Part shown: one piece after another, positions 1-6,673 of the stretch
Layout of the letters: every line of letters starts with the position of its first letter
Position numbering within the stretch: position 1 is the stretch's first letter
DNA from: Halobacteriovorax sp.
GTDB taxonomy: Bacteria > Bdellovibrionota > Bacteriovoracia > Bacteriovoracales > Bacteriovoracaceae
Assembly (NCBI GenBank): GCA_020048985.1
Contig: JAIFLR010000131.1
Span: forward strand, 4,597-41,579
Direction of reading: 5' to 3'
DNA: 36,983 nucleotides
Program-made: the position numbers and the translations under genes
The notes under the pieces: model-generated
Told to the model about the DNA's origin: nothing
Seen by the model: only the letters and a program-made list of their open reading frames with translations
The model's database searches: none

Positions 1-172
1 TGACATTGTGGGCCTCCGTTGGTTTTAGTTGCGGCTCCACAATTTTCTGACGAATTTTAGAGAAACTCACGCACGGTTACCGGAAGGACACATAAGATCA
101 GCAACGATAATTGTAAAAAGAGAAAAATGAAAACACTGTTTTTGAAAGTAGGATAAATAAATATATTATTCA
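1..172. other. Non-coding stretch with a weak copy of the att-like sequence
   Basis: No convincing coding frame is seen. Bases 31-47 resemble the end of the tRNA fragment and its 3' flank at 3217-3233, with 14 of 17 bases identical (GCGGCTCCACAATTTTC here). The bases before it do not fold as a T arm, so this is not a functional tRNA 3' end. It could be a decayed attachment site or chance. Confidence 0.2.
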
Positions 173-370
173 TTAGGCATTCTCCAAGATAAAAACTTTC
201 TCTACTGTTGTTTTAAGAGATTTTGCAATTTTAAGAGCAAGTTCAACTGAAGGTGTATACTTGCCAACTTCTATTGAATGAATTGTTTGCCTAGAGACGT
301 TACACATCTGGGCCAATTCAGTTTGATTAATATGTTTAGCGATTCTAATCTCTTTCATAATATTTCTCAC
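173..370 (-). CDS. Small XRE-family (HipB/YozG-like) helix-turn-helix repressor
   Basis: A stand-alone HTH protein of about 65 residues. The segment QTELAQMCNVSRQTIHSIEVGKY is the HTH_3 recognition unit, followed by the family's usual SVELALKIAKSLKTTVEKVF ending. The start is uncertain. A GTG at 370 gives the normal family N-terminus (R-N-I-M-K-E). An ATG at 388 would place the start inside a perfect palindrome. An ATG at 358 has a weak ribosome site but gives a slightly short protein. Proteins of this family repress mobile-element or stress genes and often their own promoter; the palindrome at its 5' end suggests autoregulation here. It is divergent from the four-gene unit starting at 607. 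Confidence 0.8.
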   Translation of the reverse strand: MRNIMKEIRIAKHINQTELAQMCNVSRQTIHSIEVGKYTPSVELALKIAKSLKTTVEKVFILENA

Positions 371-377
371 AACCTTA

Positions 378-397
378 GTGTAAAGCATGCTTTACAC
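378..397. promoter_or_regulatory. Perfect 20-bp palindrome, likely XRE operator
   Basis: GTGTAAAGCATGCTTTACAC is its own reverse complement over all 20 bases. It sits immediately 5' of the XRE gene. On the minus strand TTGGTG and TAAGGT flank it at a 17-base spacing, so it could fill a promoter spacer. HTH_3 dimers bind such sites; that this protein binds here is inference. Confidence 0.6.
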
Positions 398-548
398 CAA
401 GATCAAGATTTCTCTTTCAAAACCTAATCCAAATGTGCCAAGCCTTTATGAAAACTACCTAATCTCCCTATAAAAGCGACATTATATATACCTGAAATTA
501 CGTTGCCTAAAGCTTTCACACCCAGATCGACGTTAATAATTACAGTCA

Positions 549-574
549 AATCCTCAGTTTGCGAATTGAGGATT
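549..574 (+). promoter_or_regulatory. Leader inverted repeat before the winged-helix/nucleotidyltransferase unit
   Basis: AATCCTCA (549-556) and TGAGGATT (567-574) are perfect arms. The stem can extend inward by a G-T and two A-T/T-A pairs to a TGCG tetraloop (560-563), which fits the stable UNCG class. It lies 32 bases before the ATG at 607 and upstream of the AAGGAG ribosome site (589-594). It could be an operator for the winged-helix protein or an RNA hairpin in the leader. There is no T-run, so it is not a terminator. Confidence 0.45.
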
Positions 575-606
575 GTAAAATATAACCGAAGGAGTACAAT
601 AGAATT

Positions 607-1134
607 ATGCTAGCTGGAAGAAATAGAGCTCTAAAATCTCAGGACATCCTTATCATCTTAAAGATCATTTCTTTGGGATCTAAATCATGGAGAATGATTG
701 ATCTGGCTCACGACTTAGACCTAAGTCCCAGTGAGGTTTCTTTAGGTCTTGAACGCTTAAAGCTTAGTGGCCTATTGGATGGCGAAAAGAAAAAACCTTA
801 CTACTCTGCACTTTTAGAGTTTTTAATTCACGGACTCAAATATGTCTTCCCCGCAGACGTTGGATCAATTCAAAGAGGAATTCCTACCGCGCATTCTTAC
901 GGAGAATCATCAAAAAAAATTGTAAGCGATCAAAGCTACATATGGCCTTCAGAAGATGGGACAGTGAGAGGCATTGCAGTTTCCCCTTTGTATGAAACAG
1001 CTCCCTTTGCTGCAGTCAAGGACGAAAAATTACATCGATTACTGGCTTTGATTGATTCGCTTCGAATAGGTAGAGTGCGTGAGCAAAATGTTGCCAAGAT
1101 AGAATTAGAGAAGGCCCTATCAAGTGAATCATGA
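607..1134 (+). CDS. Winged-helix DNA-binding protein, possible AbiEi-like regulator/antitoxin
   Basis: 175 residues. The N-terminal 60 or so form a winged helix of MarR/Rrf2 style (DILIILKIISLGS, then MIDLAHDLDLSPSEVSLGLERLK, then the wing GLLDGEKKKPYYS). The C-terminal 100 residues match no domain I recognise. A strong AAGGAG site precedes the ATG. It overlaps the next gene, a nucleotidyltransferase, by 11 bases. In type IV AbiE-like systems a winged-helix protein represses the operon by binding inverted repeats in the promoter and is paired with a nucleotidyltransferase toxin. The gene order and the inverted repeat at 549-574 agree with that, but the protein is not a clear AbiEi. A plain transcription regulator is the alternative. 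Confidence 0.7.
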   Translation: MLAGRNRALKSQDILIILKIISLGSKSWRMIDLAHDLDLSPSEVSLGLERLKLSGLLDGEKKKPYYSALLEFLIHGLKYVFPADVGSIQRGIPTAHSYGESSKKIVSDQSYIWPSEDGTVRGIAVSPLYETAPFAAVKDEKLHRLLALIDSLRIGRVREQNVAKIELEKALSSES

Positions 1135-1801
1135 AGTTAATCTAGAAATGCTTAAACTCACTTATACATTGCTTGAAGAACTTTCCGAGCAGGTCGTCTT
1201 CGTTGGTGGAATAACAACTTGTCTCTATATAGACGTCGACATTGCAGATGATATTCGACCGACTACTGATGTTGATTGTGTAATTGAGATTGCAAATAAA
1301 AAAGAATATGACAAATTTCAAAAGAAATTAAGGGCCAAAGGTTTTACTCATGACATGCGAGTCGGTGCTCCTCTTTGTCGTTTTAGACATGGAGATCTTC
1401 TTGTATTGGACGTCATGCCTAACGATGAAGAGATACTAGGCTTCAGCAATTCTTGGTATAAAGAAGGCATTTTAAATAAAGAGAAGTTTCATCTTACTAA
1501 AGATGATTACATCTATATCTTTCCTCTAGCTTTATTTATTGCATCAAAATTTGAAGCCTTTAATGGTCGAGGCAGAAAAGATCCTCGAATGAGTTGGGAT
1601 TTAGAAGATATTGTATTAGTTATTGATGGAATCAAAAACTTTCAAATCCCAACTCTGCAGGGACGGCTTAAAGAATTTTTGATTAAAATGACTACTGAGT
1701 GCCTTACAGACAAAACGATCCAAGAAGCAATTTCGGGATTTCTCAATAACTCGACTCCTAAAATAAATCGTTTGAATGAAAGATTGAGACAATTAACATG
1801 A
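1124..1801 (+). CDS. Nucleotidyltransferase-fold protein (AbiEii/MNT-like)
   Basis: 225 residues from a GTG start. The polymerase-beta nucleotidyltransferase signature is present: GG at residues 28-29, D49-x-D51 in the segment PTTDVDC, and a third acid D96 in LLVLDVMP. These would bind metal and NTP. Family members transfer a nucleotide or nucleotides to tRNA or protein; AbiEii-type toxins do so to tRNA. The target here is unknown. It overlaps the winged-helix gene by 11 bases, and its stop overlaps the next start as ATGA, so the three genes are probably translationally coupled. An internal ATG at 1148 is an alternative start. All three catalytic acids are present, so it is probably active. 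Confidence 0.75.
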   Translation: MNHEVNLEMLKLTYTLLEELSEQVVFVGGITTCLYIDVDIADDIRPTTDVDCVIEIANKKEYDKFQKKLRAKGFTHDMRVGAPLCRFRHGDLLVLDVMPNDEEILGFSNSWYKEGILNKEKFHLTKDDYIYIFPLALFIASKFEAFNGRGRKDPRMSWDLEDIVLVIDGIKNFQIPTLQGRLKEFLIKMTTECLTDKTIQEAISGFLNNSTPKINRLNERLRQLT

Positions 1802-2547
1802 ATAAAACTTTCATGTTAATTATTGTGCTCATCACTTTTTCTACTACACTCTGGGCTTCTCCCCCTCCATGCACCAAGTGGCAAGTTAAAGTTGGGGCGC
1901 ATGAAGTCCAAGCCTATAAGCGTAAGGACGGAACACCTGTCAAAGGGTCTGATAAAGATACCTTTTGCAGACTCAAATTCCCCAAAGTCGAAGAATGGCA
2001 AGATCGCTTCACAGACAAAATGCCAGCTGGTTGGCCTATACCAAATGAAAAATTCAAACCATGGACACAATTAGAAAAAGAGATTCTCCTCAAATGGTTG
2101 AGTGAACAGCCAAAGGCATTGAGAGAGCTAAAAGGTATAACATTCCTCAGAGGCGTCGTATCAGCTGCACATTCAAAAAATCCTGGTGCTGCAGTTAAGC
2201 GAATAAATGCAATAGCCTTGTATGATGAGTTTTTTAGAGCCGAAAACAAGTCTGCAATTCTCAGTCATGAATTATCCCACATATATATGTATGATCTACG
2301 TGAAAATCTCCATATGGAAGATCTTATATTTCTAATGGGATGGCAGAAAAATGAACATTCCCGTTTACATGAGCGGGACAAGAAAATACCTTTATTGAAA
2401 AAATATTCCGAATTTGATGTTTTCGAAGATTTAGCCAATCATTTTGAAGTCTATCTTCATAATCCAAATGATTTGAAATACAAGAATCCTTCTGCATTCA
2501 AAAAGCTAAGTGAACTAGTGGGCACACAGTTCAAATTGGAGAAATAG
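1798..2547 (+). CDS. Exported HExxH (gluzincin-like) metallopeptidase candidate
   Basis: 249 residues with a clear signal peptide (MNKTFMLIIVLITFSTTLWA, cleavage near residue 20). The zinc motif HELSH lies at residues 157-161, preceded by the helix KSAILS. About 50 residues later comes VFEDLANHFEVYLHNPNDLK, whose acids (E210 or E217) fit the third zinc ligand of gluzincins that carry an ED-x-A-x-x-F motif. It is predicted to act in the periplasm or outside the cell. The ATGA overlap with the nucleotidyltransferase and the one-base gap to the lipoprotein place an exported enzyme inside an otherwise cytoplasmic toxin-antitoxin-like unit, which is unusual. Substrate unknown. Confidence 0.65.
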   Translation: MNKTFMLIIVLITFSTTLWASPPPCTKWQVKVGAHEVQAYKRKDGTPVKGSDKDTFCRLKFPKVEEWQDRFTDKMPAGWPIPNEKFKPWTQLEKEILLKWLSEQPKALRELKGITFLRGVVSAAHSKNPGAAVKRINAIALYDEFFRAENKSAILSHELSHIYMYDLRENLHMEDLIFLMGWQKNEHSRLHERDKKIPLLKKYSEFDVFEDLANHFEVYLHNPNDLKYKNPSAFKKLSELVGTQFKLEK

Positions 2548-2548
2548 T

Positions 2549-3037
2549 ATGCGCACATTAACTTTAATCTTCTTCACCTTTCTAATTTCATGCTCTCAAA
2601 CATCTAATTCAGAAGTGAGCTATGAATTAGACCTGCCCCTTCTTCAAGAAGTGTGGGAATCAAAAAGTCCAGAGCTTGCCTTCAAAAAGATTAAAGGGTT
2701 AAAGCTAATAAAAGACGAAAAAGAATTTAAAACCTTAGGAATTCCAAGAGAAAGTGGTTTTAGTCCCTTGACCATTTTTGTGCTCAAGAAAACGAATAAA
2801 ATAAATAGCATGGGACTTTCTGTTTTAGGGAGAGGTAAGGCCGACTTCATCAAATCTCAAATTAAAGCTTCAGACTGGAAAACAATTGAAAGGCCAATTA
2901 AAGATCATCCTTTAAGACAAGAGATTTCCGAGTACAGTGTGAGTAAAGATGTTTCATTTCTCTATGAAAAGGGAGATCCAAAAAAAGAAGTGCATGTTAT
3001 CTACTGGGGATCAGATCCTAAAAAGATTAATTGGTAG
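2549..3037 (+). CDS. Lipoprotein of unknown function
   Basis: 162 residues with a type II signal peptide (lipobox LISC, Cys15). The mature part is rich in lysine and glutamate and matches no family I recognise. It is the last gene of the four-gene unit, one base after the metallopeptidase stop, and the last gene before the tRNA fragment. It might anchor, inhibit or assist the upstream metallopeptidase; only gene order supports that. Confidence 0.7.
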   Translation: MRTLTLIFFTFLISCSQTSNSEVSYELDLPLLQEVWESKSPELAFKKIKGLKLIKDEKEFKTLGIPRESGFSPLTIFVLKKTNKINSMGLSVLGRGKADFIKSQIKASDWKTIERPIKDHPLRQEISEYSVSKDVSFLYEKGDPKKEVHVIYWGSDPKKINW

Positions 3038-3169
3038 AGCAAGAAAGAGAAAATGTCCCAGCAGGTATCTAATAAGACCGAAGTTCCTCGAAATTTTACG
3101 AACTGGAAAACGTTTTAACTTGCTCTGATGACTGGAGTATGTGTGAAATTTCAACTGGTCTGAAACATC

Positions 3170-3225
3170 AGAGCGTCTGCTTGCCATGCAGAAGGGCATC
3201 AGTTCGAATTTGATCAGCCGCTCCA
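3170..3225 (+). pseudogene. 3' fragment of tRNA-Gly(GCC), putative attachment site
   Basis: The 3' half of a tRNA is intact. There is the 3' strand of the D stem (AGAGC), an anticodon stem TCTGC/GCAGA around loop TTGCCAT (anticodon GCC at 3183-3185), a T stem ATCAG/TTGAT around loop TTCGAAT, then the acceptor 3' strand CAGCCGC (3215-3221), T, and encoded CCA (3223-3225). The 5' acceptor strand (GCGGCTG expected) and the 5' D arm are missing; upstream bases are unrelated. This is what remains at one end of an element integrated into the 3' half of a tRNA-Gly gene. Confidence 0.8.
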
Positions 3226-3259
3226 AAATTTTACCAAACATTTTTGTAGTTATTTAAAG

Positions 3260-3283
3260 AGCCTCGAAAGGGGCTTTTTTTTT
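3260..3283 (+). terminator. Rho-independent terminator behind the tRNA fragment
   Basis: Stem AGCCTC (3260-3265), loop GAAA, stem GGGGCT (3270-3275, one G-T pair), then a run of nine T. It would be the native terminator of the tRNA-Gly transcript, retained at the junction, and may now end the 607-3037 transcript. Confidence 0.85.
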
Positions 3284-3461
3284 ATTATTCTTCATTGAGT
3301 CACCAAAACCTTAAACAAATATGGAATCCTGACTTCCCTCTTTTCTCCTCGTAAAACTCGTCATTTAGAGCTCTTCGCTGGTTCGATTTTACCCACCTTT
3401 TGAACAAAAATGCTCTGTGTGAACATGTCACCTCCTAACCACACTGCACCAAGGAAGGTAC

Positions 3462-4142
3462 ATGAAAAAAATGCTAGCGCTCATGATGATGATGTCGCTC
3501 ATGACAGTGTCATGTAGCAAATCGGGTGGCGGTTCATCACAAGAATCGGCCCCATTATCAACCTCTACACCGTCAATTGAAGATGGAACCACGTCCCCAG
3601 ACTCAGTGATCACACCGGCCGAAACGTCCAGTTTACCTGCACAGGCATTGAGTTTTAAAACCAATGTCGACATGCTGGACTTCACTGCCTCTCAAGAAGA
3701 GAAATACAATGAGGCGGTAGATATTGTGAAAAAAGTTGTGGCAACCGAAGCATTCAGAACCAAAATTTTAAACCATACCTGGAGTGGCCTGAAACAATTT
3801 GCCGACAATGGGGGTAAAACCAATGCCCAAATTTATCAGTCAGTCTTAGATGCGGCCGAGAGTCTTAACAAAATTAAAAACAACACCATGGATTTGGGTG
3901 TAAAAATGTATTACGCCAGCACCACAGTCATAGGCTGGACTAATCCTTCTATTACTTACATCAACGTCAATACAAAGTATTTTGATCAGTTTGATCCCAA
4001 TGAAGTGGCGGGGAATTTATTCCATGAGTGGCTTCACAAGTTGGGCTATGGACATGACTCATCTGTGACTGCCAAAAGACCCTACTCTGTTCCCTACGCA
4101 GTCGGGTACATGATTAGAGACCTTGGTAAAAACTTTCTTTAG
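3462..4142 (+). CDS. Lipoprotein metallopeptidase with HExxHxxGxxH (metzincin-like), copy 1
   Basis: 226 residues. The type II signal peptide (MKKMLALMMMMSLMTVSC) is lipidated at Cys18, followed by a Gly/Ser/Thr/Pro linker to about residue 60. Near the C-terminus is HEWLHKLGYGHD (H188, E189, H192, H198), the full metzincin zinc-binding pattern. A conserved YSVPYAVG follows about 20 residues later, but without the classic Met-turn. It is probably a surface- or periplasm-anchored protease. A paralogue, roughly half identical by eye, lies on the opposite strand at 27326-28138. Both are followed by a small four-cysteine exported protein. A strong AAGGAAGG site precedes the ATG. Confidence 0.75.
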   Translation: MKKMLALMMMMSLMTVSCSKSGGGSSQESAPLSTSTPSIEDGTTSPDSVITPAETSSLPAQALSFKTNVDMLDFTASQEEKYNEAVDIVKKVVATEAFRTKILNHTWSGLKQFADNGGKTNAQIYQSVLDAAESLNKIKNNTMDLGVKMYYASTTVIGWTNPSITYINVNTKYFDQFDPNEVAGNLFHEWLHKLGYGHDSSVTAKRPYSVPYAVGYMIRDLGKNFL

Positions 4143-4160
4143 TACTTAAAAGGATAACGT

Positions 4161-4427
4161 ATGAAAAATTTCTTCTTATTGATTGGAATGATTTACTTAA
4201 TCGACGCTCAAGCTTCGATAGAATATATGCCTAATGAACTGTCTAAGGCGACTGTGGCGGAAGTGGAGCGGAATCGCTCTTGTTTTCGGGAGCTAGCGGT
4301 TCAGGGTTGCGGGGACCCGGCAGAGGATCCACAACATTTTCGTTCATGCCTGAATCATGTTCATTCAACACTGGGTGAGAATTGTAAAAAAATGATGTCC
4401 GATCTTTACGGTAGTAAAAAACTTTAA
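4161..4427 (+). CDS. Small exported four-cysteine protein, copy 1
   Basis: 88 residues with a signal peptide ending near residue 18 (IDAQA). The mature part has four cysteines spaced C-x8-C-x12-C-x11-C, resembling a single Cys-rich repeat of the GLG1 type (C...C....CL......C). It starts 18 bases after the metallopeptidase and is probably co-transcribed. The paralogue at 27071-27316 has C-x8-C-x10-C-x11-C and the same position behind a paralogous metallopeptidase, so the two genes form a module. A role as inhibitor or partner of the protease is inference. Confidence 0.7.
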   Translation: MKNFFLLIGMIYLIDAQASIEYMPNELSKATVAEVERNRSCFRELAVQGCGDPAEDPQHFRSCLNHVHSTLGENCKKMMSDLYGSKKL

Positions 4428-4431
4428 CCAT

Positions 4432-4449
4432 TGGGCCCTGCGGGGCCCA
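4432..4449 (+). terminator. Hairpin after the metallopeptidase module
   Basis: TGGGCCC, loop TGCG, GGGCCCA: a perfect seven-pair GC-rich stem four bases after the stop of the four-cysteine gene. Only a short T stretch follows, so it may be a weak terminator or a 3'-end stabiliser. Confidence 0.55.
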
Positions 4450-4484
4450 TTTAAGTAATTTGTGTAAAAACCGACAAGTAGATC

Positions 4485-4934
4485 ATGAAAATATTAACCA
4501 TATTAATTACTATATTAATTGCTGGATCCCTTAACGCCCAAGTGAAAACCGGCGGTGGTAGTAGCGCCGATATTGACGCCACGATTGTAGATCTGACGAG
4601 CAAGTTGAAAGAGAATGACTTCAAATGCCCGAGCCAGGGTCAACGCCTGAGTAAAGACAAAGATATCGTTCAAATATATTTAAAATTATCATTACTAAAA
4701 AATACCGATCCAAAGTCTGAGGCATGCGAAGAGGCCAATTTCTATTTGAGTTGCGTGAATGACAAGAGCGTAAGAAAAATAGCCAGAAAACTAAAAGAGC
4801 TCTCCAAAGGTAGCAGTCATCTTGCAAATACCTACAAAATCCCGCAAAGCGAAGTGGATAAGATAATCATCTTCTTTTCTACTCTCGGAGAAACAGCTGG
4901 CGAAGAAAACTCCTATGACGGAGAAGACCTTTAA
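4485..4934 (+). CDS. Exported protein of unknown function, tandem paralogue A
   Basis: 149 residues with a signal peptide (MKILTILITILIAGSLNA). The mature protein begins QVKTGGG. Three cysteines (in KCPS, EACE, LSCV) and a C-terminal helical part with HLANTYKIPQSEVDKIIIFF are shared with the next gene, its tandem paralogue (QIKTGGG, KCTP, SECE, LNCV, HLANTYHVPESEIDRMLIFF). No known domain is recognised. It is separated from the paralogue by 90 bases, and the pair leads into a TPR/winged-helix regulator. Confidence 0.7.
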   Translation: MKILTILITILIAGSLNAQVKTGGGSSADIDATIVDLTSKLKENDFKCPSQGQRLSKDKDIVQIYLKLSLLKNTDPKSEACEEANFYLSCVNDKSVRKIARKLKELSKGSSHLANTYKIPQSEVDKIIIFFSTLGETAGEENSYDGEDL

Positions 4935-5024
4935 AAGTCGCGACCGCCAACAATAGTTTCGACAAGTTACGCCATTACCCAGTCTTTTCAGTCAAGTTTT
5001 GCTCCGAAATACCGTTAAGAAAAC

Positions 5025-5480
5025 ATGATTAAAACGACCCTTCTTTTTTGCACACTTCTCACGTCTACTTCCCTCTATGCCCAGATAAAAACTGGTGGAG
5101 GCCCTGACATGGGAGACGATACACGTAAGGATACTGGTATTTATAAAACAGATGCTGAAGTCAAAGAACTAATTTTGCGCCTAAAACAAAATGATGCGAA
5201 ATGTACGCCGAACCACAATATTAAAAGTGATAAAGATTTATTTCAAACCTATTTAAAATTATCCATGATCAAAAGTGCGACTCACCCTGCAAGTGAATGT
5301 GAAGCCGCCAGTGTGTACTTAAATTGCGTGACTGATGATGTAACCAGAGGATTGGCCCGCTCCCTTATCTCGAATGTCGCCAGCGCTAGGCATCTTGCGA
5401 ATACCTATCATGTTCCCGAGTCGGAAATCGACAGGATGCTCATTTTCTTTAAAAACCTTGGTCAAAAAGAAAAAGAGTAA
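5025..5480 (+). CDS. Exported protein of unknown function, tandem paralogue B
   Basis: 151 residues with a signal peptide (MIKTTLLFCTLLTSTSLYA). It has the same layout as the preceding gene: QIKTGGG at the mature N-terminus, a DKDLFQTYLKLS helix, three cysteines at matching places, and a C-terminal HLANTY-x-(V/I)P-x-SE motif. The pair arose by tandem duplication and has since diverged. It ends five bases before the regulator gene at 5486, so the two are very likely one transcript. Confidence 0.7.
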   Translation: MIKTTLLFCTLLTSTSLYAQIKTGGGPDMGDDTRKDTGIYKTDAEVKELILRLKQNDAKCTPNHNIKSDKDLFQTYLKLSMIKSATHPASECEAASVYLNCVTDDVTRGLARSLISNVASARHLANTYHVPESEIDRMLIFFKNLGQKEKE

Positions 5481-5485
5481 AACCA

Positions 5486-6670
5486 GTGTTACAAAAAGCA
5501 TTCTACAACATACTTTTAGAACTGAATCTCAATGTGAAGAAAGCCAAACGGGGTATGGAAGACAAGCGCCTCACACTCACAGAGAAAAAAATCATTGAAG
5601 GCCATCTTCACATTCGAAATAATCAGAATCCGGAAGCACTTGCTCTTATGCGAGGTCTCCCCCAGTCTGAAGCTCCCTTTATAGAAGGGCAGAGAAGACT
5701 GCTGATGGGACTGGCCCTAAATAATCTCTCTCATTTCAACGAAGCAGAGATTAGCATCAAGCACGCCTTAGACCTATTCAGTAATTTGAATGTCCCCTAT
5801 TTTGAATTCGTTGGTCATTTGTATTTATTCACTATTTACTCTAATCGAAGTCAAATCGATAAAATGAGCGAAACTCTTCAAACTCTTAAATCAATTCGAA
5901 CCGAGAGCGAGCATCAGCCCTTAAAGCTTCTACGTTGCCAGTTTGACTACTACGCCCTGGTTGATGAAGAAAAGGCACTTGAAGTCCTAAAAAAAATCGA
6001 ATTAAAGAAAATGGCGATGACCGAGGGGGATATCATCTCTCACCTCGTTTGTGAGTTTATGTTCTTTGTTAAATGCGAAGACTTTGAGCGCTGTGAAAAG
6101 ACACTCAATGAGATGAAAAAGTATAGAAAGTTTAATTTAACCGAAAACTTTAACTTCATGAAAAAGCTTCTGGACCACTTGAATAAGAATGCTCCGATCT
6201 ATATGTATGGAGATGATTTCAAGTCAGTCCCCGTACTTTACCTTCAGCTTAAAGTGATTCATTCTTTCGAGGAAAAAAACATTTCCAATGCTCAAGGCTT
6301 TTGGAATGAACTGCAGGCACTTTATCCTGAGATTTATTTGTCTGATTTTAATTACACAGGGGCCAAGTGTCTTTTCTCACTTTGCCTGGATAAACACCAG
6401 GTTCAACAAAAACCAATAAGTCCCATTCAAAAAGTAGACGATGCTTCGCTTTTAGATACCCTGGTTGATATTCTTGTTTCTACAAACTCGCCTGTTCCAA
6501 AAGCTCAGCTATATGAATGCCTCTGGAAAGAAATCCCAGAGGCCAAAGAAGATATGCAAAAATTAACTCGTCTGATTTCAAGAGCAAGATCCGAGAGAGG
6601 CATCGAAATAAAATCTCGTAAGGGGACCTACTTCACAGATCAGGTCCCCACGAAAATCAAGGCCGGATAA
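5486..6670 (+). CDS. TPR-repeat protein with C-terminal winged-helix domain
   Basis: 394 residues from a GTG start. Residues about 30-310 are alpha-helical repeats of TPR style (LLMGLALNNLSHFNEAEISIKHAL, then FEFVGHLYLFTIYSNRSQIDKM). The last 75 residues resemble a winged helix of the OmpR output type: LLDTLVDILVSTNSPVPKAQLYECLW, then LTRLISRARSERGIEIKSRKGTYF. There is no signal peptide, so it is cytoplasmic. This suits a regulator that senses a ligand or partner through the TPR part. It follows the tandem exported paralogues by five bases, which suggests a link to their expression. Confidence 0.7.
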   Translation: MLQKAFYNILLELNLNVKKAKRGMEDKRLTLTEKKIIEGHLHIRNNQNPEALALMRGLPQSEAPFIEGQRRLLMGLALNNLSHFNEAEISIKHALDLFSNLNVPYFEFVGHLYLFTIYSNRSQIDKMSETLQTLKSIRTESEHQPLKLLRCQFDYYALVDEEKALEVLKKIELKKMAMTEGDIISHLVCEFMFFVKCEDFERCEKTLNEMKKYRKFNLTENFNFMKKLLDHLNKNAPIYMYGDDFKSVPVLYLQLKVIHSFEEKNISNAQGFWNELQALYPEIYLSDFNYTGAKCLFSLCLDKHQVQQKPISPIQKVDDASLLDTLVDILVSTNSPVPKAQLYECLWKEIPEAKEDMQKLTRLISRARSERGIEIKSRKGTYFTDQVPTKIKAG

Positions 6671-6673
6671 AAA

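Larger units (their letters stand above)
1..3225. mobile_element. Right end of a putative tRNA-Gly-integrated element (left end outside window)
   Basis: The block carries an XRE-type repressor gene and a four-gene accessory unit. It ends at a 3' tRNA-Gly fragment (3170-3225) that has no 5' half in the window. Integrases that target tRNA genes leave such a fragment at one end of the insert and an intact tRNA at the other, so the complete tRNA-Gly and the integrase gene would lie upstream of position 1. No integrase or transposase is visible here, so the extent is inferred and the left boundary is unknown. Genes downstream of 3283 resemble the rest of the chromosome in style. Confidence 0.4.
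3038..3461. other. Intergenic region with tRNA fragment and terminator
   Basis: No coding frame is supported. It contains, in order, an inverted repeat GCTCTGATG (3122-3130) / CATCAGAGC (3166-3174) whose right arm runs into the tRNA fragment, the fragment itself (3170-3225), a terminator (3260-3283), and about 170 bases with no clear element except the AAGGAAGG ribosome site of the next gene. Confidence 0.6.

Noticed and set aside
1-42. Possible complete tRNA 3' end at GCGGCTCCA
   Set aside because: No T arm or anticodon arm can be folded upstream; only the last bases resemble an acceptor end.
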